Shown piece after piece: positions 1-5,336 of a DNA stretch of 8,964 bases. The stretch is from assembly GCA_025656435.1 (NCBI GenBank), contig JAHXHT010000078.1:1-8964 (forward strand), read 5' to 3'. The stretch's first letter is position 1, and the number at the start of each line of letters is the position of its first letter. The notes below the pieces were generated by a model. It saw only the letters and a list, made by a program, of their open reading frames with translations. It made no database searches and had not been told where the DNA came from. A program made the position numbers and the translations under genes. The DNA comes from Candidatus Thiodiazotropha sp. (ex Gloverina cf. vestifex) (GTDB lineage Bacteria > Pseudomonadota > Gammaproteobacteria > Chromatiales > Chromatiaceae).

Positions 1-27
1 ACAGTCACAATTACGGCCATACAACCG

Positions 28-85
28 CGCCTACGCCTATCGGGGACTAATCGCCTCGGCTTTCAGCCTTCCATGGCGATCAGCG
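28..85 (-). repeat. 58-bp dispersed repeat, copy 1 (inside nikR)
   Basis: Identical over all 58 bases to 2902-2959, in direct orientation; the flanking bases differ on both sides. Read on the minus strand it starts CGCTGATCGCC and ends GATAGGCGTAGGCG. It contains an imperfect hairpin: outer arms ATCGCC/GGCGAT and an inner GGCT-GAA-AGCC stem. It has stops in all three minus-strand frames (TGA at 80-82, TGA at 63-65, and a TAG in the third frame). On the plus strand two frames stay open. There is no coding capacity for a transposase, so if mobile it must be moved in trans. Confidence 0.85.
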
Positions 86-170
86 ATCGATTGCGATACC
101 CGTGCTGCTTGATCAGCCCGTCAAACTCTGCAGCCAATTCTGTATCCAGCGAGATAGTGATCCGCTCCAT
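63..170 (-). pseudogene. nikR: nikR-like nickel-responsive regulator, disrupted after the ribbon-helix-helix domain
   Basis: The 35-codon reading frame begins MERITISLDTELAAEFDGL and continues to GYRNRS. This closely matches the NikR N-terminus (MQRVTITLDDDLL...GYNNRSEAIRD in E. coli), the ribbon-helix-helix DNA-binding part of a nickel-sensing repressor. The start is well supported: AGGAG lies 8 nt before the ATG at 168-170. Homology stops exactly where the 58-bp repeat (28-85) begins, inside the Ser29 codon, and the repeat supplies an in-frame TGA at 63-65. In the same frame beyond the repeat, bases 1-27 read GCMAVIVTV, which could be the first strand of the NikR nickel-binding (ACT-like) domain; this is inference because the window ends there. 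The fragment lacks helix 2 and all nickel ligands, so I infer it is non-functional. It is unlikely to be a genuine short RHH antitoxin, because the match to NikR runs up to the junction. Confidence 0.72.
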
Positions 171-233
171 TGATTGACTCCTGAGTACACTTTTTATCTA
201 TATAACGGTTAATGAAAGACTGGATGAGTCGTT
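171..233 (-). promoter_or_regulatory. nikR upstream region with possible -10
   Basis: A 63-bp gap between the nikR start and the stop of the next minus-strand gene. It holds the AGGAG ribosome-binding site of nikR and, further upstream, an AT-rich stretch (TATATAGAT on the minus strand, about 196-206) that could serve as a -10. I do not see the GTATGA-N16-TCATAC type NikR operator. The promoter call is weak; nikR could also be read through from the upstream genes. Confidence 0.25.
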
Positions 234-620
234 TCACCGGACACTTCTCTGATTGTAGAAATCCGATCCAAAGATCCATTTCTCATTGAACCTCTGATCC
301 TCACCCACATCTGGAGTGAAGTCCAGCAAGCGGCCATCAATAGCGAACAGATACATAGGCGGCCCCGAAGGCGCTGCCCACTCCACCATTGGACCGATTA
401 CCAATATATATGCCACCCCGCGAACCTGTAGTTGGCGTGTATCAAGAACGATACCCAGCGACTTCTCAAGCTGATCATACGTTGTAACGGACTCATCAGG
501 GGTAAAACGATAACTAAGATAAAGCGAACTGATAAACGCCCGACCCACGACAAAAATGATCAATACGAGGGTTGCAAACATCAACCCCATTTCAATTTTT
601 CCGATTTTAGACTTACCCAT
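234..620 (-). CDS. hypothetical protein with one N-terminal membrane helix
   Basis: This 128-residue protein is not recognised. It begins MGKSKIGKIEMG, followed by a strongly hydrophobic segment (about residues 12-35) and then a polar domain of about 90 residues. The N-terminal charge pattern suggests a membrane anchor or uncleaved signal with the remainder outside the cytoplasm. Mid-protein there is a hydrophobic stretch (GVAYILVIGPMVEW, about 68-81) followed by YLFAIDGRLLDFTPDVGED, which looks like beta-structure. Its ATG (618-620) overlaps the stop of the upstream membrane-protein gene by 8 nt (ATGGGTAA), so the two are probably translationally coupled and may act together. No catalytic motif is visible. 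The reading frame and overlap make a real gene likely; the function is unknown. Confidence 0.65.
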   Translation of the reverse strand: MGKSKIGKIEMGLMFATLVLIIFVVGRAFISSLYLSYRFTPDESVTTYDQLEKSLGIVLDTRQLQVRGVAYILVIGPMVEWAAPSGPPMYLFAIDGRLLDFTPDVGEDQRFNEKWIFGSDFYNQRSVR

Positions 621-1293
621 TCCGCCCAGCCTTCACGTCAGCAACCTCTACCTTCAACGAGGCATGCAACCCCAAGATGATAAAGCATAAGCCGACCAGC
701 TGGATCAGATGATAGACGCCATTGTGATCGAACTGCCAGATCAAGTGAAAGGCACCCAGCCGAAAAACCTGGAATAGTGCCGCTAAAATTGTCAGGGCAA
801 TACCAAGTAACATCCACCCTGCTCCTTGTTGTATTCTGAATAGCGTCAGATAAGCATAGACTGCGAATGCGACAAGCATGGTAAGGGCTTCGTAGATGAT
901 GAATGGCGTGAAATCACCATTCATTAATTGAACAAGAAAAAAGAAAAGCATTTCCGATATGGCAACAAAAGGTGCGATTTTCTTGGTTAACGACAGACCG
1001 CGCAAATCATAAACTGCAGCCAACAGAAAAAGCGAGACAACAACACCCAGCGCCAGATAGATTATGCTCCAAAGCAGATCACTGAAACCTGCACTCAAAA
1101 TAAAACCATGAGAAATCTCGGCCAACACAGACGCAACAGCCAACAAGCAAAACAAGATTGACCAGATATAAACTTTCCAGGGATCTTGCTGACGCAATTG
1201 CCACAAATAAAAAGCAATAACCAGCGCAAAGACCGCAAGCACGCCATCGGTTGCTGCTGTGGTCAACTCAGTGGGAATGGAGTTAGTCTGCAT
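613..1293 (-). CDS. seven-helix integral membrane protein (DUF6962-like)
   Basis: This 226-residue protein is almost entirely hydrophobic, with about seven predicted helices (roughly 15-33, 41-60, 72-96, 106-124, 130-151, 158-178 and 194-210). Polar residues recur inside or next to helices: Ser61-His62 at the end of helix 2, and a DHNGVYHLIQ motif at 189-198 before the last helix. Paired His/Asp residues in a seven-helix bundle recall the CREST superfamily (alkaline ceramidases, PAQR receptors, hemolysin III), where such residues bind zinc, and the DHN..YH motif recalls small proteins annotated as DUF6962. Both comparisons are from memory. No strong Shine-Dalgarno is seen before the ATG at 1291-1293. 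The gene overlaps the downstream one-helix protein gene by 8 nt. Function is unknown; a membrane hydrolase is a speculative possibility. Confidence 0.72.
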   Translation of the reverse strand: MQTNSIPTELTTAATDGVLAVFALVIAFYLWQLRQQDPWKVYIWSILFCLLAVASVLAEISHGFILSAGFSDLLWSIIYLALGVVVSLFLLAAVYDLRGLSLTKKIAPFVAISEMLFFFLVQLMNGDFTPFIIYEALTMLVAFAVYAYLTLFRIQQGAGWMLLGIALTILAALFQVFRLGAFHLIWQFDHNGVYHLIQLVGLCFIILGLHASLKVEVADVKAGRNG

Positions 1294-1439
1294 ACTTGCT
1301 CAATCCACCCTTAACCCTAGACATTCCACGCCATGTTATTAACCCGGCAACTAAGTATGTCATGTTAATAATAATGCCATGTACTGTCACAGCGTTGAGA
1401 TTGCAATCGCATTAAAAGAGGTATGGGGGTTTTTAAAAC
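1294..1439 (-). promoter_or_regulatory. upstream region of the seven-helix protein gene with an 8-9 bp dyad
   Basis: This 146-bp gap carries GTTATTAAC (1335-1343) and its near-complement GTTAATAAT (1364-1372), separated by 20 bp, about 40-80 bp before the ATG. On the minus strand the two arms also read as a loose direct repeat around AACATG. This could be an operator or a weak hairpin. A perfect 10-bp palindrome, GATTGCAATC, lies at 1399-1408, just beyond the stop of the upstream gene. I see no convincing -35/-10 pair and no T-tailed terminator. Confidence 0.3.
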
Positions 1440-2477
1440 TCAGCGCTGTAGCTCCATGAGCTTCTTAGCAGCACTACCTGTCGATACAATCTCTTTCGCT
1501 TGTTCAATGCCAACAGCAATACTCTCCGCACGATTGGAGAGATATAACCGTACGCCCGCATTAAAGATGACATTCTCCAGTAGAGGTTCGTGTTCACCAT
1601 TGAGCGTTTCTTTGACTAAAAGCGCGGTCTTCTCCGCTGCTTCACAAGGATGGTGTTTACGATGAGCCAATCCATAGTCTGCAGGGTCGAGGGTGTACTG
1701 GGAGAGCGTGCCATCGGCATACTCAGCCACAGCCACCGGCTGTAGTGGCAACTCATCACAACCATCGAGACCTTGTACTGCCATCACCCGCTGTTGCCCC
1801 CGCTCTCCTGCAGCGGTGGCGAAACGCTCCAGAAAGCTTTTATGCGCTGCACCGACGAGTGAATAGGCCGCATTCCCTGGATTCAACATCACCTCGCAGG
1901 CATGCAGAAAAGAACGATAGAAAAGTGTCTGACGAATCGGCTTCAATCGCTCAACACCATGCAGATAGCGACTGGCATGAAGGTGGCCGTAGCCCTTTTC
2001 CTCGATATCTTTCGCCACCTGATCAGGTTCTCGATAGGCGGGAATTCCCAACGCCTCAAGAAGACGTGCGGTGGTAACACCGTCCTTCGGCGGCAGTCCG
2101 GTATTTGAGTGCATGATCACCGGCACACCAGCGGCTGCCACCACGATCGCTGCCGCCAAACTCAAATGCAGTGATTTTTTACGGCCATCGTAGGGACCGT
2201 TACAGTTGAGCAACCCCTCAACCCTAGGAGAGATAAGCGTGGCACTCTCTTCCATGGCATCGAGAAATCCCTTCATCTCCTCTACCCGAGAACCCTTGAA
2301 GCGCATAGCCGTCAAAAAAGCACCGATTTGTGCAGGATGGGCCTCTGCGGACATCAGAAAGGTCAATGCCTCCCGCGCCGTTTCCCGGCTCATATCCTTG
2401 GCTCCGTGGGAACCTTTCGCGGTGACTATGAGACGCTTGCGGAAAGCCTCGCCCGCCTCACTGATAAACTGCTGCAT
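1440..2477 (-). CDS. TrpD2/YbiB-like glycosyltransferase family 3 protein
   Basis: The 345-residue protein has the layout of anthranilate phosphoribosyltransferase: a helical N-terminal domain (about 25-80; AREALTFLMSAEAHPAQIGA matches the TrpD helical motif), then the PRPP-binding core. The TrpD loops are altered: NCNGPYDGRKKSLHLS (91-106) stands in place of the glycine-rich GTGGD-type loop, and HSNTGLPPKDGV (123-134) in place of HGN-type. These changes fit the TrpD2/YbiB branch, whose E. coli member binds nucleic acid and is not a tryptophan enzyme. The segment with LFYRSFLHACEVMLNPGN (about 185-202) parallels the NLLGPLLNP region of TrpD. No other trp gene is nearby, which argues against a biosynthetic role. 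GGAG lies 9 nt before the ATG. True substrate is unknown; a nucleic-acid-related or phosphoribosyl role is inferred. Confidence 0.8.
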   Translation of the reverse strand: MQQFISEAGEAFRKRLIVTAKGSHGAKDMSRETAREALTFLMSAEAHPAQIGAFLTAMRFKGSRVEEMKGFLDAMEESATLISPRVEGLLNCNGPYDGRKKSLHLSLAAAIVVAAAGVPVIMHSNTGLPPKDGVTTARLLEALGIPAYREPDQVAKDIEEKGYGHLHASRYLHGVERLKPIRQTLFYRSFLHACEVMLNPGNAAYSLVGAAHKSFLERFATAAGERGQQRVMAVQGLDGCDELPLQPVAVAEYADGTLSQYTLDPADYGLAHRKHHPCEAAEKTALLVKETLNGEHEPLLENVIFNAGVRLYLSNRAESIAVGIEQAKEIVSTGSAAKKLMELQR

Positions 2478-2615
2478 GTGATTTCTCCGAGAATGGCTGG
2501 CTGGCGATGGCGCTCAGGTTCATAGCTGAAAGACCATTATTTTGCCATAGTAAGAAGAGAATGCCGGTGCAGTATAAGGGGGATAGCTACATCTTAGAGT
2601 CAGTGAATCATCGAT
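2478..2615. other. intergenic region with a terminator-like hairpin
   Basis: Upstream region of the family-3 glycosyltransferase gene. Next to the doubtful ORF at 2616-2843 there is a hairpin with 6-bp arms, CAGTGA (2601-2606) and TCACTG (2619-2624), which overlaps that ORF's last codons and stop. No T-run follows it on the minus strand, so termination would be weak. No good promoter hexamers were recognised. Confidence 0.3.
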
Positions 2616-2843
2616 TTAATCACTGAAGACAAATGGCACACTGCAGCTCGCCTTGTAATCAGCAGCATCCGCTACCGTTTCATCCGCCACTGACTGCCTG
2701 GCTTCGATCAAGGCCTTTTCTATTCTGCGGTCATTGATGTGATAACAACGGTCGAGGCCGATCCCGCTAACATCATCGCAAGGCTCATCAAACAGATACC
2801 GGTAGAGACCGCTCATCATATTGTATCGCCCCGACATCAACAT
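2616..2843 (-). CDS. doubtful small ORF or gene remnant
   Basis: A 75-codon frame that I do not recognise. The C-terminal 50 residues look protein-like (GIGLDRCYHINDRRIEKALI, then an acidic helix rich in Ala and Val, ending CSVPFVFSD) with varied synonymous codons and four cysteines. The first 12 residues (MLMSGRYNMMSG) look less natural and no ribosome-binding site is well placed before either the first ATG or the internal ATG pair. It lies just beyond the repeat and palindrome at 2869-2959, so it could be the tail of a gene whose front was lost when that element arrived. Alternatively it is a small real protein starting at an internal Met, or chance. Confidence 0.3.
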   Translation of the reverse strand: MLMSGRYNMMSGLYRYLFDEPCDDVSGIGLDRCYHINDRRIEKALIEARQSVADETVADAADYKASCSVPFVFSD

Positions 2844-2868
2844 ACAAGCGTGTCGCTACCTCGTGAAA

Positions 2869-2897
2869 GATTTTGGGACATCCGAGTCCCCAAAATC
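2869..2897 (-). terminator. hairpin beside repeat copy 2, possible terminator of the heme-oxygenase-like gene
   Basis: Arms GATTTTGGG-AC (2869-2879) and GTCCCCAAAATC (2886-2897) pair over 11 bp with one bulged base and a 6-nt loop. Read on the minus strand, the hairpin lies 13 nt past the stop of the heme-oxygenase-like gene and is followed by TTTC, a short pyrimidine run, so it may act as a weak terminator. The AGTCCCC of the right arm (2885-2891) is also the exact complement of GGGGACT (2916-2922) inside the 58-bp repeat, so the hairpin and repeat may belong to one larger element. Confidence 0.4.
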
Positions 2898-2901
2898 GAC
2901 T

Positions 2902-2959
2902 CGCCTACGCCTATCGGGGACTAATCGCCTCGGCTTTCAGCCTTCCATGGCGATCAGCG
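2902..2959 (-). repeat. 58-bp dispersed repeat, copy 2 (3' end of the heme-oxygenase-like gene)
   Basis: Perfect copy of 28-85. Here a third reading frame is used: the repeat encodes the last 15 residues (ADRHGRLKAEAISPR) and the TAG stop (2911-2913) of the upstream gene. The orientation relative to the interrupted gene is the same as in nikR. The two copies directly repeat around 2.8 kb of sequence, so recombination between them would delete that block. Confidence 0.85.
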
Positions 2960-3975
2960 TTGGTTGCCTGTTTAATCTGATGCAGCGTCGACGACTCATG
3001 ACCGAACAGACTGGTTGCCAGCATCACCGAGATGGCGTGCAACACGTCGTACTGTACATGGGCGATGAAAACAATCAGGTGGCGCTGGGTCAGCGGCATG
3101 TCGTTCTGCCAGGCCCAACGAATCATGCCGCCGAGCAACAAGCTGAAAAACTCAGGTACACCCCACTCCATGCCGAGACCGACCGAAGCCAGTGCCTCTA
3201 CCAGATTAAAATCCGGATGCCCCGCCAACAGCCGCTGGATCAGTACATTGTCGGCCACCCCGTGCAGCATCGGTACATCTTGTTGCCCAAAGGGAATATT
3301 GAGCCCCTCAAAGAGCTGACGATACATGACGATGTGCGTGGTGGAGCCAAGCAGGCTGGCCAGATCAGGATAATCATCGATACTGTGCGTGCCTACACCG
3401 TATTCGTCAGCCAGCAACTGCGCCAGGATAATCTGCGCCAGTTCAGAGACCCGCTCATTGAGCGCACCATAAGGCAGAGAGATAAAACCGGAAAAACGTC
3501 CTTGGGCCAGCGCCACACACTGACGGGTGTTTTTGACCTGATTAAAATAGTTGAGGGCGAAACCCTCCAATTGCCCGCGCTCAAAATCACCCTCGAAGAT
3601 ACGGATGAAACAGGGGTGGCGCCACACCGGGTGGCTCATCACATGCTCATGCAGTTCCATGAACATCGACTGCAGGGCACCGGGTTGAAACAGCTCCAGT
3701 TCATTGAAACGGTTATTGGGGTCCTGCTCGGCGATCGACTTCATCTCGGCAAAGAGACAATGCAGAGAATTGCCTTCACCATCTAGCTCACTGATCACTC
3801 GCGTAAAGTCATTGATCTGGCTCTCGCGAAAAGCCTCCAATACCTTCTCGGCATCAAGGGAGAGCAGATTGGGCAACGGATGCGCACCGGGCAAAAGCCT
3901 GAGGCCGCTCTCGCTACTGACTTCCAGTAGATCGGAGAACTGCTGCGAGTCTTCCTGGGGTTTGGCGGCAGACAT
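2911..3975 (-). CDS. heme-oxygenase-like iron-containing redox enzyme family protein
   Basis: The 354-residue protein has an extended polar N-terminus (about 1-95) and then an all-helical domain of the heme-oxygenase-like (HDO/TenA-fold) type. Candidate metal ligands follow family style: the ELHEHVMSHPVW helix (107-118), Glu128 in IFEGDF, the DEYG turn at 190-193 with His197, Glu270 in GMEWGVPEFF, and HVQYDVLH at 306-313 (His306, Asp310, His313). Proteins of this fold use a di-iron or mono-iron centre for oxidative chemistry, or bind heme; the substrate here cannot be read. AAGGAG stands 7 nt before the ATG at 3973-3975. It follows oxyR on the same strand after 160 bp, suggesting a role in peroxide or iron/heme stress. 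The last 15 residues come from the 58-bp repeat; the fold appears complete at about residue 335, so the protein may still work. Confidence 0.8.
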   Translation of the reverse strand: MSAAKPQEDSQQFSDLLEVSSESGLRLLPGAHPLPNLLSLDAEKVLEAFRESQINDFTRVISELDGEGNSLHCLFAEMKSIAEQDPNNRFNELELFQPGALQSMFMELHEHVMSHPVWRHPCFIRIFEGDFERGQLEGFALNYFNQVKNTRQCVALAQGRFSGFISLPYGALNERVSELAQIILAQLLADEYGVGTHSIDDYPDLASLLGSTTHIVMYRQLFEGLNIPFGQQDVPMLHGVADNVLIQRLLAGHPDFNLVEALASVGLGMEWGVPEFFSLLLGGMIRWAWQNDMPLTQRHLIVFIAHVQYDVLHAISVMLATSLFGHESSTLHQIKQATNADRHGRLKAEAISPR

Positions 3976-4025
3976 GGTACATCTCCTTCATTCAGCCGTG
4001 GACGTAGTGTCGGCATGTCAGACGC

Positions 4026-4051
4026 TTGGACAGAAATGCCAAATTGTCCAA
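4026..4051 (-). promoter_or_regulatory. dyad operator candidate upstream of the heme-oxygenase-like gene
   Basis: Perfect 7-bp inverted repeat, TTGGACA (4026-4032) and TGTCCAA (4045-4051), with a 12-bp spacer, 50-76 bp before the start codon of the downstream gene. The size and half-site spacing (19 bp centre to centre, about two helical turns) suit a dimeric regulator. It does not match the OxyR tetrad. Which protein binds, if any, is unknown. No clear -35/-10 pair was identified beside it. Confidence 0.4.
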
Positions 4052-4135
4052 TTTCAAAATACTAAGCGGATACAAAAAGACCAGCATTAACAAATCTTAA
4101 ACTACCAGGCAGGCCATAAGAAAAAACGAGAATAC

Positions 4136-5050
4136 CTATAGCGCACGCACCGTGTTTGGCAACTGCGACCGTATGACCTCCGCCAGCGCCTGCAACGCCT
4201 GCTTGCGCGGAAAGGTCTTACGATAGACAAACTGTACCCGGCGAAAGGCGTCTTTCAATGCCAGCTTGCGGGCAATAATACCGGAGTCGGTGGTCCAGGC
4301 GCCCTGTATGGCCAGCGCCGGCACCAGAGTACAACCGAATCCCGCGCCCACCAGTTGCAGCAGGGTCTCAAGACTGGCTGCCCGAAGGTCGGCCATCTCA
4401 TCATCCATGGCGCTCTCCCTAAGCCGGCAGACATCCATCACCTGATGGGTGAGACAGTGCCCATCCGCCAGTAACAGCAAATTGATACGGCTCAGATCCC
4501 GGCGGGTAATCTCTTCCTTGTGGTAGATCTCATGATCTCTGGGGTGAGCCAGCCAGAAAGGCTCCTCAAACAGAGGCATGACTTCCAGCTCCGGCTCCTT
4601 CACCTCTGTGGCAAGAATCGCCACATCGATCTGATGTGCCAGCAACCGTTGGGTCAGCATGTCGGTGATCTCTTCGGAAAGCACCAACCGCATTTGCGGG
4701 TATCTCTTTTTCAGAGGCAACAGAATCAGGGGGATGAGATAAGGACTCACAGTGGGAATCGCCCCAACTCGCAATGCACCTGCCAAGGGGTCTCGTTGCG
4801 CCTGGGCCAGCTGCTTGATCACGTCGGCCTGTTCCAGGATCAGCTTGGCGTATTTAACAATCTCCGTCCCGACCGGCGTGATCGAAACGGAGCGGTTGGT
4901 CCGCTCGAAGAGGATCACGCCCAATTCCTGTTCCAGCTTCTTTATCTGACCGCTAAGGGTCGGCTGACTGACGTAACAGCGGGCGGCCGCATGGCCAAAG
5001 TGCTCCGTTTCCGCCACAGCAATAAGGTACTTAAGATCGCGTAGATTCAT
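4136..5050 (-). CDS. oxyR: OxyR, peroxide-sensing LysR-family regulator
   Basis: 304 residues, the usual OxyR length. The N-terminal winged helix-turn-helix is clear: MNLRDLKYLIAVAETEHFGH, then YVSQPTLSGQIKKLE at 26-40. The effector domain follows from about residue 90. The redox pair is present at the same positions as in E. coli OxyR: Cys199 in LADGHCL and Cys208 in DVCRL. In the known mechanism peroxide drives a 199-208 disulfide that turns the protein into an activator. It is transcribed away from the catalase gene, and a near-canonical OxyR operator lies in the shared intergenic region (5195-5231), so it probably activates katA and may repress itself. No strong ribosome-binding site is seen before the ATG at 5048-5050, but alignment to the family supports this start. 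Confidence 0.95.
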   Translation of the reverse strand: MNLRDLKYLIAVAETEHFGHAAARCYVSQPTLSGQIKKLEQELGVILFERTNRSVSITPVGTEIVKYAKLILEQADVIKQLAQAQRDPLAGALRVGAIPTVSPYLIPLILLPLKKRYPQMRLVLSEEITDMLTQRLLAHQIDVAILATEVKEPELEVMPLFEEPFWLAHPRDHEIYHKEEITRRDLSRINLLLLADGHCLTHQVMDVCRLRESAMDDEMADLRAASLETLLQLVGAGFGCTLVPALAIQGAWTTDSGIIARKLALKDAFRRVQFVYRKTFPRKQALQALAEVIRSQLPNTVRAL

Positions 5051-5148
5051 GAATATTGATCGTCGTTAACAATGATTAATAACCGGATGATACGCCAGAC
5101 ATATCACCAAGAACGAGCAAAAAATCTTCGACCAAAACGATTCAAGGA

Positions 5149-5164
5149 TACCGGACATCCGGTA
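5149..5164. promoter_or_regulatory. 16-bp perfect palindrome between oxyR and katA
   Basis: TACCGGA-CA-TCCGGTA, 7-bp arms around two bases, 99 bp from the oxyR start and about 30 bp from the OxyR operator. It is too tight and too GC-rich to be part of the ATAG/CTAT tetrad. It could be a site for a second regulator or a small cruciform in the oxyR leader. No T-run follows, so it is not a terminator. Confidence 0.35.
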
Positions 5165-5194
5165 ACCCATTAAAAACACGGCACTTCTTTTTAA

Positions 5195-5231
5195 ATAGTA
5201 AAAGACTATCAAAAGAATAGAAATAATCGTT
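5195..5231 (+). promoter_or_regulatory. OxyR operator of the oxyR-katA region
   Basis: The sequence reads ATAG (5195-5198), 7 nt, CTAT (5206-5209), 7 nt, ATAG (5217-5220), 7 nt, CGTT (5228-5231). This is the known OxyR tetrad ATAG-N7-CTAT-N7-ATAG-N7-CTAT with three perfect quarters and a diverged fourth. It directly abuts TTTACA (5232-5237), a possible katA -35, which is the arrangement expected for activation by contact with RNA polymerase. The matching -10 is unclear: CAGACT at 5255-5260 has the right spacing but is poor, while TATAAA at 5242-5247 is better but would put the -35 inside the operator. Confidence 0.85.
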
Positions 5232-5336
5232 TTTACATATTTATAAATCAGGCCCAGACTCACCTTATGCGGCACCCAGAAAATACTCTCTGACACTGGA
5301 CTGCATCCCTGAATCAAACCAATGGAGACACAAAAC

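Noticed and set aside
63..170. Stand-alone short ribbon-helix-helix antitoxin
   Set aside because: The match to NikR is residue by residue up to the repeat junction and no toxin gene is next to it.
28..2959. Composite transposon bounded by the two 58-bp repeats
   Set aside because: There is no transposase or integrase between the copies, the repeats do not carry recognisable terminal inverted repeats, and no target-site duplication is seen outside them.
2821..3786. Long open plus-strand frame of 321 codons opposite the heme-oxygenase-like gene
   Set aside because: Its translation is rich in His, Gln and Arg with no family features, while the opposite strand has a recognisable fold, a ribosome-binding site and natural composition. 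It is a shadow frame.
4520..5044. 174-codon plus-strand frame opposite oxyR
   Set aside because: Shadow of oxyR, which has its full domain layout and both redox cysteines on the other strand.
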